The notes: generated by a model from the sequence alone, not told the origin. Numbered from the stretch's first letter, positions 1-8,270 are shown. The stretch is 64,000 bases of DNA from Sporomusa ovata DSM 2662 (GCF_000445445.1 NZ_ASXP01000002.1:1007001-1071000), one strand, 5' to 3'. Translations and numbers: made by a program.

Positions 1-209
1 AACTGCGTGAAAACATTGATAAAAACTATCGCGTAGAAGGCGATCTTCGCCGGGAAGAAGCATTAAACATTAAGCGGCTCATTGAGATCGGCTCTTATCG
101 TGGCAAGCGGCATCGCATGGGTCTTCCTGTACGCGGTCAACGTACTAAGACCAATGCCCGTACCCGCAAAGGCCCAAAAAGAACTGTCGGCGCTAAGAAG
201 AAGAAGTAA
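1..209 (+). CDS. rpsM: 30S ribosomal protein S13, C-terminal part
   Basis: The open frame enters from the left edge (first full codon at base 3) and ends with TAA at 207-209. It encodes the last 68 residues of ribosomal protein S13. Visible are the conserved RLIEIGSYRGKRHRMGLPVR stretch and the basic tail ending in KKKK, which contacts 16S rRNA and the P-site tRNA in the small-subunit head. The start lies outside the window. It is followed after 15 bases by rpsK, as in the usual Bacillota alpha operon. Confidence 0.97.
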   Translation, partial: LRENIDKNYRVEGDLRREEALNIKRLIEIGSYRGKRHRMGLPVRGQRTKTNARTRKGPKRTVGAKKKK

Positions 210-224
210 GGGAGGGAATAACCT

Positions 225-617
225 TTGGCTCAAAAAAAAGTTGTCAGAACAAAACGTAAAGAACGTAAAAATATAGAACATGGTGTTGCTCATATCCGTT
301 CGACTTTCAACAACACCATCATTACCATCACTGATACCAGAGGCAATGCCATTTCCTGGGCAAGCGCCGGTGGACTGGGCTTTAGAGGCTCACGGAAAAG
401 TACCCCATTTGCTGCTCAAATGGCTGCTGAAACCGCTGCCAAAGCTGCCATGGAACATGGCCTTAAACAAATCGAAGTATTTGTAAAAGGTCCTGGTGCC
501 GGCCGAGAAGCCGCCATCCGTTCACTCCAGGCTGCAGGCCTTGAAGTTAATGCAATTAAAGACGTAACACCCATTCCGCACAATGGATGCCGTCCGCCAA
601 AAAGAAGAAGAGTTTAA
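225..617 (+). CDS. rpsK: 30S ribosomal protein S11
   Basis: Encodes the 130-residue S11 protein of the 30S platform, of normal family length. The central HIRSTFNNTIITITD stretch and the C-terminal HNGCRPPKRRRV tail are diagnostic. Translation starts at TTG 225, preceded by a GGAGGG ribosome site at 211-216. The next residues (AQKKVVRTKRKERKN) match the usual S11 N-terminus, which supports this non-ATG start. The gene lies between rpsM and rpsD and is cotranscribed with them, rpoA and rplQ. Confidence 0.98.
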   Translation: MAQKKVVRTKRKERKNIEHGVAHIRSTFNNTIITITDTRGNAISWASAGGLGFRGSRKSTPFAAQMAAETAAKAAMEHGLKQIEVFVKGPGAGREAAIRSLQAAGLEVNAIKDVTPIPHNGCRPPKRRRV

Positions 618-641
618 GGAAATGGGAGGTGTTTGGTAAGA

Positions 642-1274
642 ATGGCAAAATATACAGGTCCTGTTTGCAGATTATGCCGCCGCGAAGGTGCAAAATTATA
701 TCTCAAAGGCGACAGATGCTATAGCGATAAATGCGCATTTACGGTGCGCAGCTTTGCTCCCGGCCAGCATGGTGCCGGTCAAACCCGTAAAAAAGTTTCT
801 GAGTATGGTATTCAGCTCCGGGAAAAACAAAAAACCCGCCGCATCTACGGCGTACTTGAGCGTCAATTCCGGAATTACTTTGAAAAAGCGGAACGCCAAA
901 AAGGCATTACCGGCGAAAATCTGTTGGTTATGTTGGAAAGAAGACTTGACAATGTTGTTTTTCGCATGGGAATGGCTGAAAGCCGCAACCAAGCAAGACA
1001 ATTGGTACGTCATGGCTTGTTTAATGTAAATGGCCGCCGTGTAAATATACCATCCTTCCTGGTAAAAGCTGGTGATGTTGTCGCCGTCCAGGAAACAAGT
1101 AAAGAATCACCTATTATGAAAAAAATCGCTGAATCGCTAGGGTCTAAGCAAGTTCCAGCCTGGATCGAACTTACGGCTGCCGATATGAGCGGTAAAGTTA
1201 TGCGCTACCCCACCCGGGAGGAAATTGATATTCCTATCCAGGAACATCTCATCGTAGAGTTGTATTCAAGATAA
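642..1274 (+). CDS. rpsD: 30S ribosomal protein S4
   Basis: Encodes S4, a primary 16S rRNA binder that starts 30S assembly and often represses its own operon. The N-terminus MAKYTGPVCRLCRREG and the S4 RNA-binding domain (about residues 95-155, with RLDNVVFRMG and RQLVRHGLFNVNGRRV) are clear. I place the start at ATG 642 because that gives the conserved MAKYTGP start. An in-frame TTG at 633 would add three residues but sits only three bases from the GGGAGGT ribosome site. Length 210 residues is normal. Confidence 0.96.
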   Translation: MAKYTGPVCRLCRREGAKLYLKGDRCYSDKCAFTVRSFAPGQHGAGQTRKKVSEYGIQLREKQKTRRIYGVLERQFRNYFEKAERQKGITGENLLVMLERRLDNVVFRMGMAESRNQARQLVRHGLFNVNGRRVNIPSFLVKAGDVVAVQETSKESPIMKKIAESLGSKQVPAWIELTAADMSGKVMRYPTREEIDIPIQEHLIVELYSR

Positions 1275-1338
1275 GCTGCCCTCAACCGTGGCGATGGCGT
1301 AATGTAAGAGTTTGGCCAAATGAGGAGGGTTTTTCCGG

Positions 1339-2298
1339 ATGATTGAAATCGAAAAACCGAAGATCGAAATAGTAGAAATAAGTGAAGACAGCCGTTATGG
1401 CAAATTTGTATGGGAACCGCTTGACAGGGGCTTTGGCATTACGCTGGGCAACAGTTTACGGCGGGTGCTCTTATCATCCTTACCAGGTGGAGCTGTAACC
1501 TCAGTGAAAATTGATGGTGTACTGCATGAATTTGCTACTATTCCTGGTGTTCGGGAGGACGTCACCGACATTATTCTAAACCTAAAAGAACTGTGTCTTA
1601 AAATGCATAGTGACGAGCCTAAAGTTTTGCTTGTTGAAGCGTTTGAAGAAGGCGAAGTCACCGCAGGCGATATAAAGGCCGATGCCGACATTGATATTTT
1701 AAATCCGGAACTGCACCTGGCGACAGTAGGTGCTGGTGGTCAGCTCCGGATGGAAATCATGATCGAAAAAGGCAAAGGGTATATACCGGCTGACAAAAAC
1801 AAAAAACCCGACCATGTAATCGGGATTATTCCTATTGACTCCATCTTCTCACCTATTGTACGCGTCAATTATAACGTTACCGATACGCGTGTTGGTAACG
1901 TAACTAATTATGACAAACTGACATTAGAAGTATGGACTGACGGCAGTATGCGTCCTGAAGAAGCGGTTAGCAAAGCTGCTGGAATTATGGTGTCGCACCT
2001 GAAATTGTTTCAAAATATTGCCGGAGAACCTCCAGAAGAAGATGAGAATCAGGATTTAGTGTCTGAAGAACCTGCAGAGGGTAAAAACAGGACAATGGAA
2101 ATGACCATTGAAGACCTGGATCTCTCAGTACGTTCTTACAACTGTTTGAAACGGGCCGGAATCAACACAGTGGCTGAGCTTGTGCAAAAAAGTGAAGATG
2201 ATATGATGAAAGTTCGCAATTTGGGACGCAAGTCACTGGAAGAAGTTAAGAAGAAAATAATTGAAATGGGTCTGGCACTCGCAGAACAAGAAGAGTAA
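1339..2298 (+). CDS. rpoA: DNA-directed RNA polymerase subunit alpha
   Basis: Encodes the 319-residue alpha subunit, which dimerises to start assembly of RNA polymerase. The N-terminal dimerisation domain (about residues 1-230) contains the conserved GFGITLGNSLRRVLLSSLPG. An acidic linker rich in Glu follows near 225-245. The C-terminal domain (about 250-310) contains the helix-hairpin-helix stretch SVRSYNCLKRAGINTV...NLGRKSLEEV that contacts promoter UP elements and activators. It starts at ATG 1339 after a GAGGAGGG site and lies between rpsD and rplQ in the standard order. Confidence 0.99.
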   Translation: MIEIEKPKIEIVEISEDSRYGKFVWEPLDRGFGITLGNSLRRVLLSSLPGGAVTSVKIDGVLHEFATIPGVREDVTDIILNLKELCLKMHSDEPKVLLVEAFEEGEVTAGDIKADADIDILNPELHLATVGAGGQLRMEIMIEKGKGYIPADKNKKPDHVIGIIPIDSIFSPIVRVNYNVTDTRVGNVTNYDKLTLEVWTDGSMRPEEAVSKAAGIMVSHLKLFQNIAGEPPEEDENQDLVSEEPAEGKNRTMEMTIEDLDLSVRSYNCLKRAGINTVAELVQKSEDDMMKVRNLGRKSLEEVKKKIIEMGLALAEQEE

Positions 2299-2313
2299 AG
2301 GGGGGGAAGAGTT

Positions 2314-2652
2314 GTGGCCTACAGAAAGTTAGGACGGGACACTAGTGCGCGTAAAGCATTATTTCGCAGCATGTTAACTTCCTTCTTTGCATATGAGCGT
2401 ATTGAGACAACGGAAGCTAAGGCGAAAGAAATCAGCGGCCTTGCCGATAAAATGATTACTTTGGCTAAGCGGGGCGATCTGCATGCTCGCCGCCAAGTGT
2501 TATCAAGCCTCTACGACGAAGAAGTAGTTAAAAAGCTATTTGATGTGATTGCTCCTAAATATGCCGAACGTCATGGCGGTTATACCCGGATCATGAAACT
2601 GGGACCGCGTCGGGGCGATGCTGCTCCGATGGCGATCATCGAATTAGTATAA
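2314..2652 (+). CDS. rplQ: 50S ribosomal protein L17
   Basis: Encodes L17, a 112-residue protein near the peptide exit of the large subunit. The start MAYRKLGRDTSARKALFRSML and the C-terminal stretch GGYTRIMKLGPRRGDAAPMAIIELV are typical. The start codon is GTG 2314 with a GGGGGG-rich ribosome site just upstream. It is the last ribosomal protein gene of this operon and is followed by a hairpin terminator at 2666. Confidence 0.98.
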   Translation: MAYRKLGRDTSARKALFRSMLTSFFAYERIETTEAKAKEISGLADKMITLAKRGDLHARRQVLSSLYDEEVVKKLFDVIAPKYAERHGGYTRIMKLGPRRGDAAPMAIIELV

Positions 2653-2665
2653 CAAGTACAGAGAC

Positions 2666-2692
2666 AAGGCGGCCCAACGGGTCGCCTTTATT
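2666..2692 (+). terminator. Rho-independent terminator after rplQ
   Basis: Arms 2666-2675 and 2679-2688 form a ten-pair stem (one G-T wobble) with a three-base AAC loop, followed by TTATTCTT. It separates the ribosomal operon from the ECF transporter genes. The short T-run suggests that some read-through is possible. Confidence 0.75.
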
Positions 2693-2717
2693 CTTACGGG
2701 GGGTGCAGTAGCCTCAC

Positions 2718-3548
2718 ATGGGAGAACTTATTAAAATCGAAAATTTGCGTCATACATACCCTGGTTACGATAACCAGGAGGTAGTTGCGCTTACTGATAT
2801 TAACCTGACAATTAATCAGGGAGAATTTGTTGCTATCATTGGTACCAATGGTTCAGGCAAATCAACCTTGGCAAAGCATCTTAACGCCTTAATACTGCCG
2901 ACAGGCGGCAAGTGTCTTATCACCGGCATTGATACTGCTGATGCCGATAAGGTATGGGAAATCCGGCAACAAATAGGTATGGTATTTCAAAATCCCGATA
3001 ATCAGATTGTGGCTGCCATTGTGGAAGAGGATGTTGCCTTTGGCCCGGAAAACTTAGGCGTAGCTCCCCAGGAAATTGCAAGGCGGGTAACAGAGGCCCT
3101 GGCACTTGTCAATATGGAAGAATATCGCCATCATGGCCCTCATCTGCTCTCCGGCGGTCAAAAACAGCGAGTGGCTATTGCTGGTGTGCTGGCAATGCGA
3201 CCTAAGTGCCTGGTTCTTGATGAGCCGACAGCTATGCTTGATCCCCGTGGTCGTAAGGAGGTTCTAGACACCGTATGCCGATTAAATAAGGAAGGAATCA
3301 CAGTTGTCTATATTACACACTTCATGGAAGAAGCTGTGACTGCTCATCGGGTAGTAGTAATGGAGCAGGGAAAAATTGCCATGAAGGGAACACCTACGGA
3401 GATTTTTTGTCAGGTCGAACGGCTCAAGGCTATGGGATTAGATGTTCCGGTAGCGGCAGAAATTGCTGCGTACTTGCGGAAACAAGGAATACAGCTTAGC
3501 CAAGACATAATAAGTGATGAACAATTGGTGGTGGCGTTATGTCCATAA
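2718..3548 (+). CDS. ecfA1: ECF transporter ATPase EcfA1
   Basis: ABC-type ATPase of the energy-coupling factor module that powers several vitamin-specific S components at the membrane. The protein is 276 residues. It has Walker A GTNGSGKST at 42-50, the Q-loop near 91, LSGGQ at 144-148, Walker B LVLDEP at 165-170 and an H-loop near 200. Its end overlaps ecfA2 by ten bases, so the two are translationally coupled. The rplQ-ecfA1-ecfA2-ecfT-truA order is standard in Bacillota. No S-component gene is nearby, as expected for a shared (group II) module. Confidence 0.96.
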   Translation: MGELIKIENLRHTYPGYDNQEVVALTDINLTINQGEFVAIIGTNGSGKSTLAKHLNALILPTGGKCLITGIDTADADKVWEIRQQIGMVFQNPDNQIVAAIVEEDVAFGPENLGVAPQEIARRVTEALALVNMEEYRHHGPHLLSGGQKQRVAIAGVLAMRPKCLVLDEPTAMLDPRGRKEVLDTVCRLNKEGITVVYITHFMEEAVTAHRVVVMEQGKIAMKGTPTEIFCQVERLKAMGLDVPVAAEIAAYLRKQGIQLSQDIISDEQLVVALCP

Positions 3549-4408
3549 ACTTTGATAACGTTACATATACGTATATGCCGGGAACCCCCTATCAGCGAAC
3601 AGCTATACAAAATATTAATCTGGTAATAAACAAAGGGGAATTTGTCGGCATAATCGGGCATACCGGTTCAGGGAAATCTACGTTGGTTCAGCATATGAAC
3701 GGTCTGATTGCACCAACCTCTGGTCAAGTAACCATTGATGGTATTGATCTAACAATGAAAAGCCAGGCGGCACGCCAGGTAAGGCGCCAGGTAGGTATGG
3801 TATTTCAATATCCTGAACATCAACTATTTGAAGAAACGATTTATCAGGATATAGCCTTTGGCCCTAAGAACATCGGTCTACCTGAAGACCAAATAGAAAC
3901 TCGCATCAGAAGGGCAATGGAGTTTGTTGGGCTTGACTATGATACCTTCAAAGATCGTTCACCTTTTAATCTAAGTGGCGGACAAATGCGGCGGGTAGCT
4001 ATCGCCGGAGTAATTGCCCTGGAACCGGACTATCTGGCGCTGGATGAGCCTGCTGCCGGACTTGATCCTTGCGGGCGCGATGAAATTTTTGGCCAAATTG
4101 TTCAACTACATCAAAAAACTGGGATTACCGTTATCCTCGTATCCCATAACATGGAAGATATTGCGCGCTTTGCCAGCCGTGTGCTGGTTATGAATAATGG
4201 GCAAATTAGTCTTGATGGGCTGCCACAGGAAATTTTCAGCAGTGGCCGTGAAAAACTTCAGGAAGCTGGAGTTGATGTGCCGCCAATTACAGCACTTCTT
4301 GACAAAATTAAGGCTAAAGGGTTAGCTATTAGTAATGATGCAATGACGACTGAGGCTGCCGCTGAGGAGATCTACCAAGCTGTCAGGGGGCGGAAAAATG
4401 CTCACTGA
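3539..4408 (+). CDS. ecfA2: ECF transporter ATPase EcfA2
   Basis: Second ATPase of the ECF module, 289 residues, expected to pair with EcfA1 as a heterodimer on the coupling helices of EcfT. It has Walker A GHTGSGKST at 40-48, LSGGQ at 145-149 and Walker B LALDEP at 166-171. The C-terminal extension after residue 230 is typical of cobalt/vitamin-type CbiO ATPases. The start ATG lies inside the end of ecfA1, and its stop overlaps the start of ecfT by eleven bases, which makes a tightly coupled operon. Confidence 0.96.
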   Translation: MSINFDNVTYTYMPGTPYQRTAIQNINLVINKGEFVGIIGHTGSGKSTLVQHMNGLIAPTSGQVTIDGIDLTMKSQAARQVRRQVGMVFQYPEHQLFEETIYQDIAFGPKNIGLPEDQIETRIRRAMEFVGLDYDTFKDRSPFNLSGGQMRRVAIAGVIALEPDYLALDEPAAGLDPCGRDEIFGQIVQLHQKTGITVILVSHNMEDIARFASRVLVMNNGQISLDGLPQEIFSSGREKLQEAGVDVPPITALLDKIKAKGLAISNDAMTTEAAAEEIYQAVRGRKNAH

Positions 4409-5207
4409 TATTACATTAGGACAATACTTCCCCGGAAAATCACCCATCCATCTGCTTGACCCCCGTACCAAGATACTGGGTGTAATCACATATATTAGTA
4501 CGATATTTCTGGCAGAGGATTATCTGGCTTACGCTATCCTTACCGCCTTTGCAGTTATGGCAGTGGCTGTGTCGGGGATTCCCATGCGAATGGTACTGCG
4601 GTCAATTAAGCCGCTGTGGATCATCATTCTATTGACAGTGGCTATTCATGTTTTTAGTACCCCGGGGACCGTACTATATAACCTGGGACCACTGACTGTG
4701 ACCCAAGAGGGCAGTCGTATGGGCATATTTATGTCTTTACGGCTGGTGCTATTAATTGTGGTATCTTCACTATTAACCTTTACCACCTCACCGATTGCGC
4801 TCACTGATGGTATAGAAAGACTGCTAAATCCCTTCCGGCGATTAGGGGTGCCAGCGCACGAATTGTCGATGATGATGACCATTGCCCTCCGCTTTATTCC
4901 GACACTGCTGGAGGAAGCTGACCGGATTATGAAGGCTCAAATGGCGCGAGGCGCTGATTTTTCATCGGGCAGCATCCTGAAACGAGCCAAAAACATGGTA
5001 CCTTTACTAGTGCCGTTATTTATCAGTGCCTTTCGCCGGGCTGATGAATTAGCTGTGGCAATGGAGGCCAGATGCTACCGGGGCGGCGAAAACCGTACCC
5101 GGATGAAAGAGCTAAAAATGGGTGCGCCGGACATTATGGCAGCCGTGATTCTTATGGTATTGATTGCTGTATTGATAACCGTCAGGGCATATAAGTTAGT
5201 CATATGA
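4398..5207 (+). CDS. ecfT: ECF transporter transmembrane protein EcfT
   Basis: Membrane scaffold of the ECF module, 269 residues, with several hydrophobic segments (about 27-60, 70-88, 108-130, 200-215 and 245-265). The two cytoplasmic coupling helices carry the expected Ala-Arg-Gly-type motifs, ARG at 183-185 and ARC at 224-226, which dock into the two ATPases. The second motif has Cys where Gly is usual. The gene overlaps ecfA2 upstream and truA downstream (ATGA), so all are probably one transcript. Confidence 0.95.
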   Translation: MLTDITLGQYFPGKSPIHLLDPRTKILGVITYISTIFLAEDYLAYAILTAFAVMAVAVSGIPMRMVLRSIKPLWIIILLTVAIHVFSTPGTVLYNLGPLTVTQEGSRMGIFMSLRLVLLIVVSSLLTFTTSPIALTDGIERLLNPFRRLGVPAHELSMMMTIALRFIPTLLEEADRIMKAQMARGADFSSGSILKRAKNMVPLLVPLFISAFRRADELAVAMEARCYRGGENRTRMKELKMGAPDIMAAVILMVLIAVLITVRAYKLVI

Positions 5208-5941
5208 GAAATATTAAACTTGTTCTCGCCTATGACGGCAATGCATACCATGGGTTCCAACGCCAAGCCAATGCCATGACCATTCAGCAGCTAGTGGAAG
5301 AACGATTGCAAAAAATCTTTGGGCATCCGCTTACTATAAATGGCTCAGCCCGGACTGATGCGGGGGTGCATGCCTATTATCAGGTTGTCAACTTTTTCAC
5401 TCAAGGCACAATACCGGCAGAACGTATTCCACTGGCAGCCAAGGGCATATTGCCTGATGATATTGTTGTTGTTGCGGCCACAGAAGAGACTGCCGAATTT
5501 CATGCCCGTTGTTCTGCAAAAAGTAAGATTTACCGCTACCGGCTAGTAAATACGCGAATAGCAAACCCATTTGAGCGTAATTATGCCTGGCACTTTCCGC
5601 TACCGCTTGATGTATCCTTAATGCATGAAGCTGCGCAAGCTGTTGTGGGTACCCATGACTTTTCAGCTTTTCGGGCTACAGGGGGAGCGCCTGTAAGCCC
5701 GGTGCGCACCATAATGGCTGCTCAGTGCCGCAGTACGGATAACTCTTTGATTGAGTTTGAATTCTGGGGTACAGGTTTCCTCTATCATATGGTACGCAAC
5801 TTAGTGGGAACCCTTGTCCAAGTCGGCCAGCGTCGTTTAACTCCGGCAGGTTTTGCGGCAATACTTAAAGGCCTCGATCGCCATGCTGCAGGGATGACAG
5901 CTCCAGCGCAAGGCTTGTATTTGGTGGATGTTAAATATTAA
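5204..5941 (+). CDS. truA: tRNA pseudouridine(38-40) synthase
   Basis: Isomerises uridines 38, 39 and 40 of the tRNA anticodon arm to pseudouridine. The protein is 245 residues, a usual length. The catalytic aspartate is D52 in GSARTDAGVHA, with the GFQRQ motif near 18-22 and the C-terminal FLYHMVRNLVGTLV motif. The ATG overlaps the ecfT stop (ATGA), so translation is coupled. After its stop a new promoter begins for rplM-rpsI. Confidence 0.97.
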   Translation: MRNIKLVLAYDGNAYHGFQRQANAMTIQQLVEERLQKIFGHPLTINGSARTDAGVHAYYQVVNFFTQGTIPAERIPLAAKGILPDDIVVVAATEETAEFHARCSAKSKIYRYRLVNTRIANPFERNYAWHFPLPLDVSLMHEAAQAVVGTHDFSAFRATGGAPVSPVRTIMAAQCRSTDNSLIEFEFWGTGFLYHMVRNLVGTLVQVGQRRLTPAGFAAILKGLDRHAAGMTAPAQGLYLVDVKY

Positions 5942-5979
5942 GTTATAGAAAATATTTTTTCAGTGGCAAGGGATAACGC

Positions 5980-6008
5980 TTGACATTAGTTAACTAATTT
6001 ATTACAAT
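5980..6008 (+). promoter_or_regulatory. SigmaA-type promoter for rplM-rpsI
   Basis: A perfect TTGACA (5980-5985) is followed after 17 bases by TACAAT (6003-6008). Transcription would begin near 6015, leaving a leader of about 105 bases before rplM. A leader of this size in front of rplM is where L13-type autoregulatory leaders are known in Bacillota, but I cannot confirm its fold. Confidence 0.85.
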
Positions 6009-6119
6009 AGCTTTATGAGAATTTTGCCATGACTTCCATTAGCCCCGGAATTCAAGGTTGATCATCATAGCTTGTTTTTCGATAGTATAGTCCTTTAGCT
6101 TTCTCGAGGAGGATAGACA

Positions 6120-6557
6120 ATGAAAACTTTTATGGCAAACCCGGCCAACATCGAGCGCAAGTGGTATGTTGTCGATGCTGAGGGTCAAACCCTTGGTCGC
6201 TTGGCCGTTGAAGTCGCGAAAGTTCTTCGCGGCAAAAATAAACCAATTTTTACTCCACATGTTGATACCGGCGACCATGTAATTGTGGTTAATGCTGAAA
6301 AAATTGTATTAACTGGCAAGAAACTGGAGCAAAAAACCTATTTCCGTCATTCCGGTTACCCGGGTGGCACAACTTTTACTACTGCTGGCAAAATGTTAGC
6401 AACCAAACCTGAGCGTGTTATTGAAGCAGCTGTTAAGGGCATGTTACCCAAAAACACCCTTGGTCGTGAAATGTATCGTAAACTTAATGTTTACGCAGGT
6501 CCGAATCATCCACACGCCGCGCAACAGCCGGAAGTGTTGGAACTTAATATTAAGTAA
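6120..6557 (+). CDS. rplM: 50S ribosomal protein L13
   Basis: Encodes L13, 145 residues, an early-assembling large-subunit protein. Conserved stretches are the start (MKTFMANPANIERKWYVVDA), GDHVIVVNAEKIVLTGKK and the C-terminal LNVYAGPNHPHAAQQPE. It starts at ATG 6120 with GAGGAGG just upstream. It is the first gene of the two-gene rplM-rpsI operon driven by the promoter at 5980. Confidence 0.98.
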   Translation: MKTFMANPANIERKWYVVDAEGQTLGRLAVEVAKVLRGKNKPIFTPHVDTGDHVIVVNAEKIVLTGKKLEQKTYFRHSGYPGGTTFTTAGKMLATKPERVIEAAVKGMLPKNTLGREMYRKLNVYAGPNHPHAAQQPEVLELNIK

Positions 6558-6580
6558 AACCGGAAAGGAGGAACATATAT

Positions 6581-6973
6581 ATGGCATTGGTTACTTACTA
6601 CGGCACAGGTCGCAGAAAAACCTCGGTTGCCAGAGTTCGTCTGGTTCCGGGAGAAGGCAAGATCATCGTAAATACACGTCCTCTAGACGAATATTTTGGT
6701 TTGAAAACTCTTGAGCTTATCGTTACTCAGCCGCTTAACATTACTGATACTGTTGGTAAATATGATGTTTTGGCTAAGGTTGAGGGGGGCGGTGTATCCG
6801 GTCAAGCTGGCGCAGTTCGTCACGGCATTGCTCGTGCACTGTTAAAGGTTGATGGTGAATTCCGTCTACCACTGAAAAAAGCAGGTCTCTTAACTCGTGA
6901 CCCACGCGAAAAAGAGCGTCGTAAATACGGCCTCAAAAAAGCGCGTAAAGCTTCTCAGTTCTCCAAACGTTAA
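6581..6973 (+). CDS. rpsI: 30S ribosomal protein S9
   Basis: Encodes S9, 130 residues. Its C-terminal tail ending in SQFSKR reaches the P-site tRNA. Conserved features are YGTGRRKTSVARVRL at the start and GVSGQAGAVRHGIARALL. The last 17 bases, from within the Gln codon through the stop, belong to the 24-bp prophage attachment core at 6957-6980. Integration leaves the coding sequence intact because the phage carries the same bases. The protein itself is complete and normal. Confidence 0.98.
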   Translation: MALVTYYGTGRRKTSVARVRLVPGEGKIIVNTRPLDEYFGLKTLELIVTQPLNITDTVGKYDVLAKVEGGGVSGQAGAVRHGIARALLKVDGEFRLPLKKAGLLTRDPREKERRKYGLKKARKASQFSKR

Positions 6974-6980
6974 TATTGGA
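6957..6980 (+). repeat. attL core (24-bp direct repeat)
   Basis: Bases 6957-6980 are identical to 50554-50577, and the flanking bases differ on both sides. The repeat covers the last 17 bases of rpsI including its TAA, plus seven bases downstream. The integrase gene lies right beside it, as expected for attL of a tyrosine-recombinase phage. Confidence 0.92.
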
Positions 6981-6987
6981 CAAACTA

Positions 6988-7023
6988 AAACCCCTGCAAA
7001 CTTAGTGTTTGTGGGGGTTTTTA
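6988..7023 (+). terminator. Phage-borne terminator now serving rpsI
   Basis: Arms 6988-7001 and 7007-7020 form a 14-pair stem (two G-T wobbles) with loop TTAGT, followed by a T-run. It lies on the phage side of attL. It is clearly related to the chromosomal terminator at 50585-50619 (loop TCAGT), with compensating changes in the stem, so the phage restores rpsI termination after integrating. Confidence 0.85.
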
Positions 7024-7064
7024 TTGTAATAAGAATCTGTAAAAACGGGTAAAAATCTAATCGT

Positions 7065-7096
7065 TAGTGACAAGCTAGTGACAAATTAGTGACAAA
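7065..7096 (+). repeat. Left arm-type integrase sites, three copies
   Basis: The decamer TAGTGACAA(A/G) occurs at 7065, 7076 and 7087, exactly 11 bases apart (one helical turn). It abuts the integrase stop codon and lies 85-116 bases from the att core. A matching copy and a near-copy stand at 50510 and 50499. This is the arrangement of arm-type binding sites for a lambda-like integrase N-terminal domain. Confidence 0.7.
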
Positions 7097-8128
7097 TTAT
7101 ATAAGATTTATAGCCTCCACTAGCTGCTGTATGGTCTTGTGTGTGTAGACTTTTTCAGTCGTGCCAAGTCCGGCATGACCGAGTATTTTTTTTACTATCG
7201 TCTTGTTTACACCAGCATTATCGAGCAGTGTCGCGCAGGTGTGACGCCCATCATGGGGCAAATGATTCATGTCTAACTTTTCCATAAGTGACTTCCAGTA
7301 TCGCCAATTAAGTTTATCATAAGATAGTGGTCCATCGTAGTCAGTTAGTAGATATTCGTTATCAGGATTGTAGAAACTTTCAATGAATTTATATATTTTT
7401 TCAGCTATGGGGATGGCTCTATTTTTGCTATTCTTTGTTTTTATGCCACCGATCATATAGCGATCAGATAGGAATACATCTTCGGTTTTTATTTTAACAA
7501 ATTCAGTAGGGCGCATTCCAGAGTAGCAATAAATAAGAACTAACTGCGCTGCCTTATCAGCGGAGTTTTCCCATAGGATAGCTAATTCTTCGGCTGTAAA
7601 AGGTTTATGCTTTTGCTCGCCTTCTTCGTCTGGCATTTCCAGGGTTATATATTCTGCATAGTCCTTTTTAACAATATCATTTTGCATAGCAAAATTGAAC
7701 AGCTGACCAAATAGTATCCGCATATTTTTCTTAGACGCATAGCCGATTTCCCATTCATTGAGTACCTTTTGCATATGGGCTGTACGTATATCTGTAAATA
7801 CCATTTCATACAACTCGCTACATGCCTTATAAGCTGCTGCGTACCCATTTTTTATTTTCTTACCGTTATCGGTATATTTTTGTTTCACCCAAAGGTCGTA
7901 TATTTCCGTAAAGGTCAATTGACGATTTGCTAAATCATAGGGATCTAGGTTATAAGCAGCGAGAGCCAGCATTGCTTGATCTGGTTTTTCATAATACCCG
8001 ATAATCTGGTATATCGGGTATCCCCTATCATCAAAGCCTGTCGTTTTTCTAGCCACATAGGGCCTCCTGCGCTTACCTTTGAGTTTAAAAACACTTCCAT
8101 ATCCATTGGGATTTTTCATTTTGGGCAT
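7097..8128 (-). CDS. int: Tyrosine-type site-specific integrase
   Basis: Catalyses integration and excision between attP and the rpsI 3' end. The 343-residue protein has an N-terminal arm-binding part (about 1-60, starting NPNGYGSVFKLKGKRRRPYVA), a core-binding SAM-like domain (about 70-170) and a C-terminal catalytic domain. Catalytic residues are visible: Arg in YSGMRPTE near 206, H292 and R295 in HDGRHT, H318 in GHAG and nucleophile Y328 in VYTH. An AAGGAGGT site precedes the ATG. It points towards attL, the usual arrangement. Confidence 0.95.
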   Translation of the reverse strand: MPKMKNPNGYGSVFKLKGKRRRPYVARKTTGFDDRGYPIYQIIGYYEKPDQAMLALAAYNLDPYDLANRQLTFTEIYDLWVKQKYTDNGKKIKNGYAAAYKACSELYEMVFTDIRTAHMQKVLNEWEIGYASKKNMRILFGQLFNFAMQNDIVKKDYAEYITLEMPDEEGEQKHKPFTAEELAILWENSADKAAQLVLIYCYSGMRPTEFVKIKTEDVFLSDRYMIGGIKTKNSKNRAIPIAEKIYKFIESFYNPDNEYLLTDYDGPLSYDKLNWRYWKSLMEKLDMNHLPHDGRHTCATLLDNAGVNKTIVKKILGHAGLGTTEKVYTHKTIQQLVEAINLI

Positions 8129-8229
8129 AAAAAAATAGACCTCCTTAAAATAAGTGGTTTTTAAGAGGTCAATCGGGTATAATAATGTTGAGGGTGTACC
8201 GACTGACCATTTTTGGGTTATTGGTACGC

Positions 8230-8270
8230 AAGGCCGTCTAGTGCTGGTAACACTGGGCGGTCTTTTTATT
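8230..8270 (+). terminator. Orphan plus-strand terminator, possible small RNA end
   Basis: Arms 8230-8243 and 8251-8264 pair over 14 bases (three wobbles) around loop CTGGTAA, followed by TTTTTATTTT. No plus-strand gene precedes it. A TATAAT at 8178-8183, with only a weak -35, could give a transcript of about 85 bases. The remaining bases between the integrase and the metallopeptidase show nothing else. Confidence 0.5.

Noticed and set aside
63..293. Minus-strand frame opposite rpsM/rpsK
   Set aside because: It lies over two certain ribosomal protein genes and has no ribosome site or protein-like sequence.
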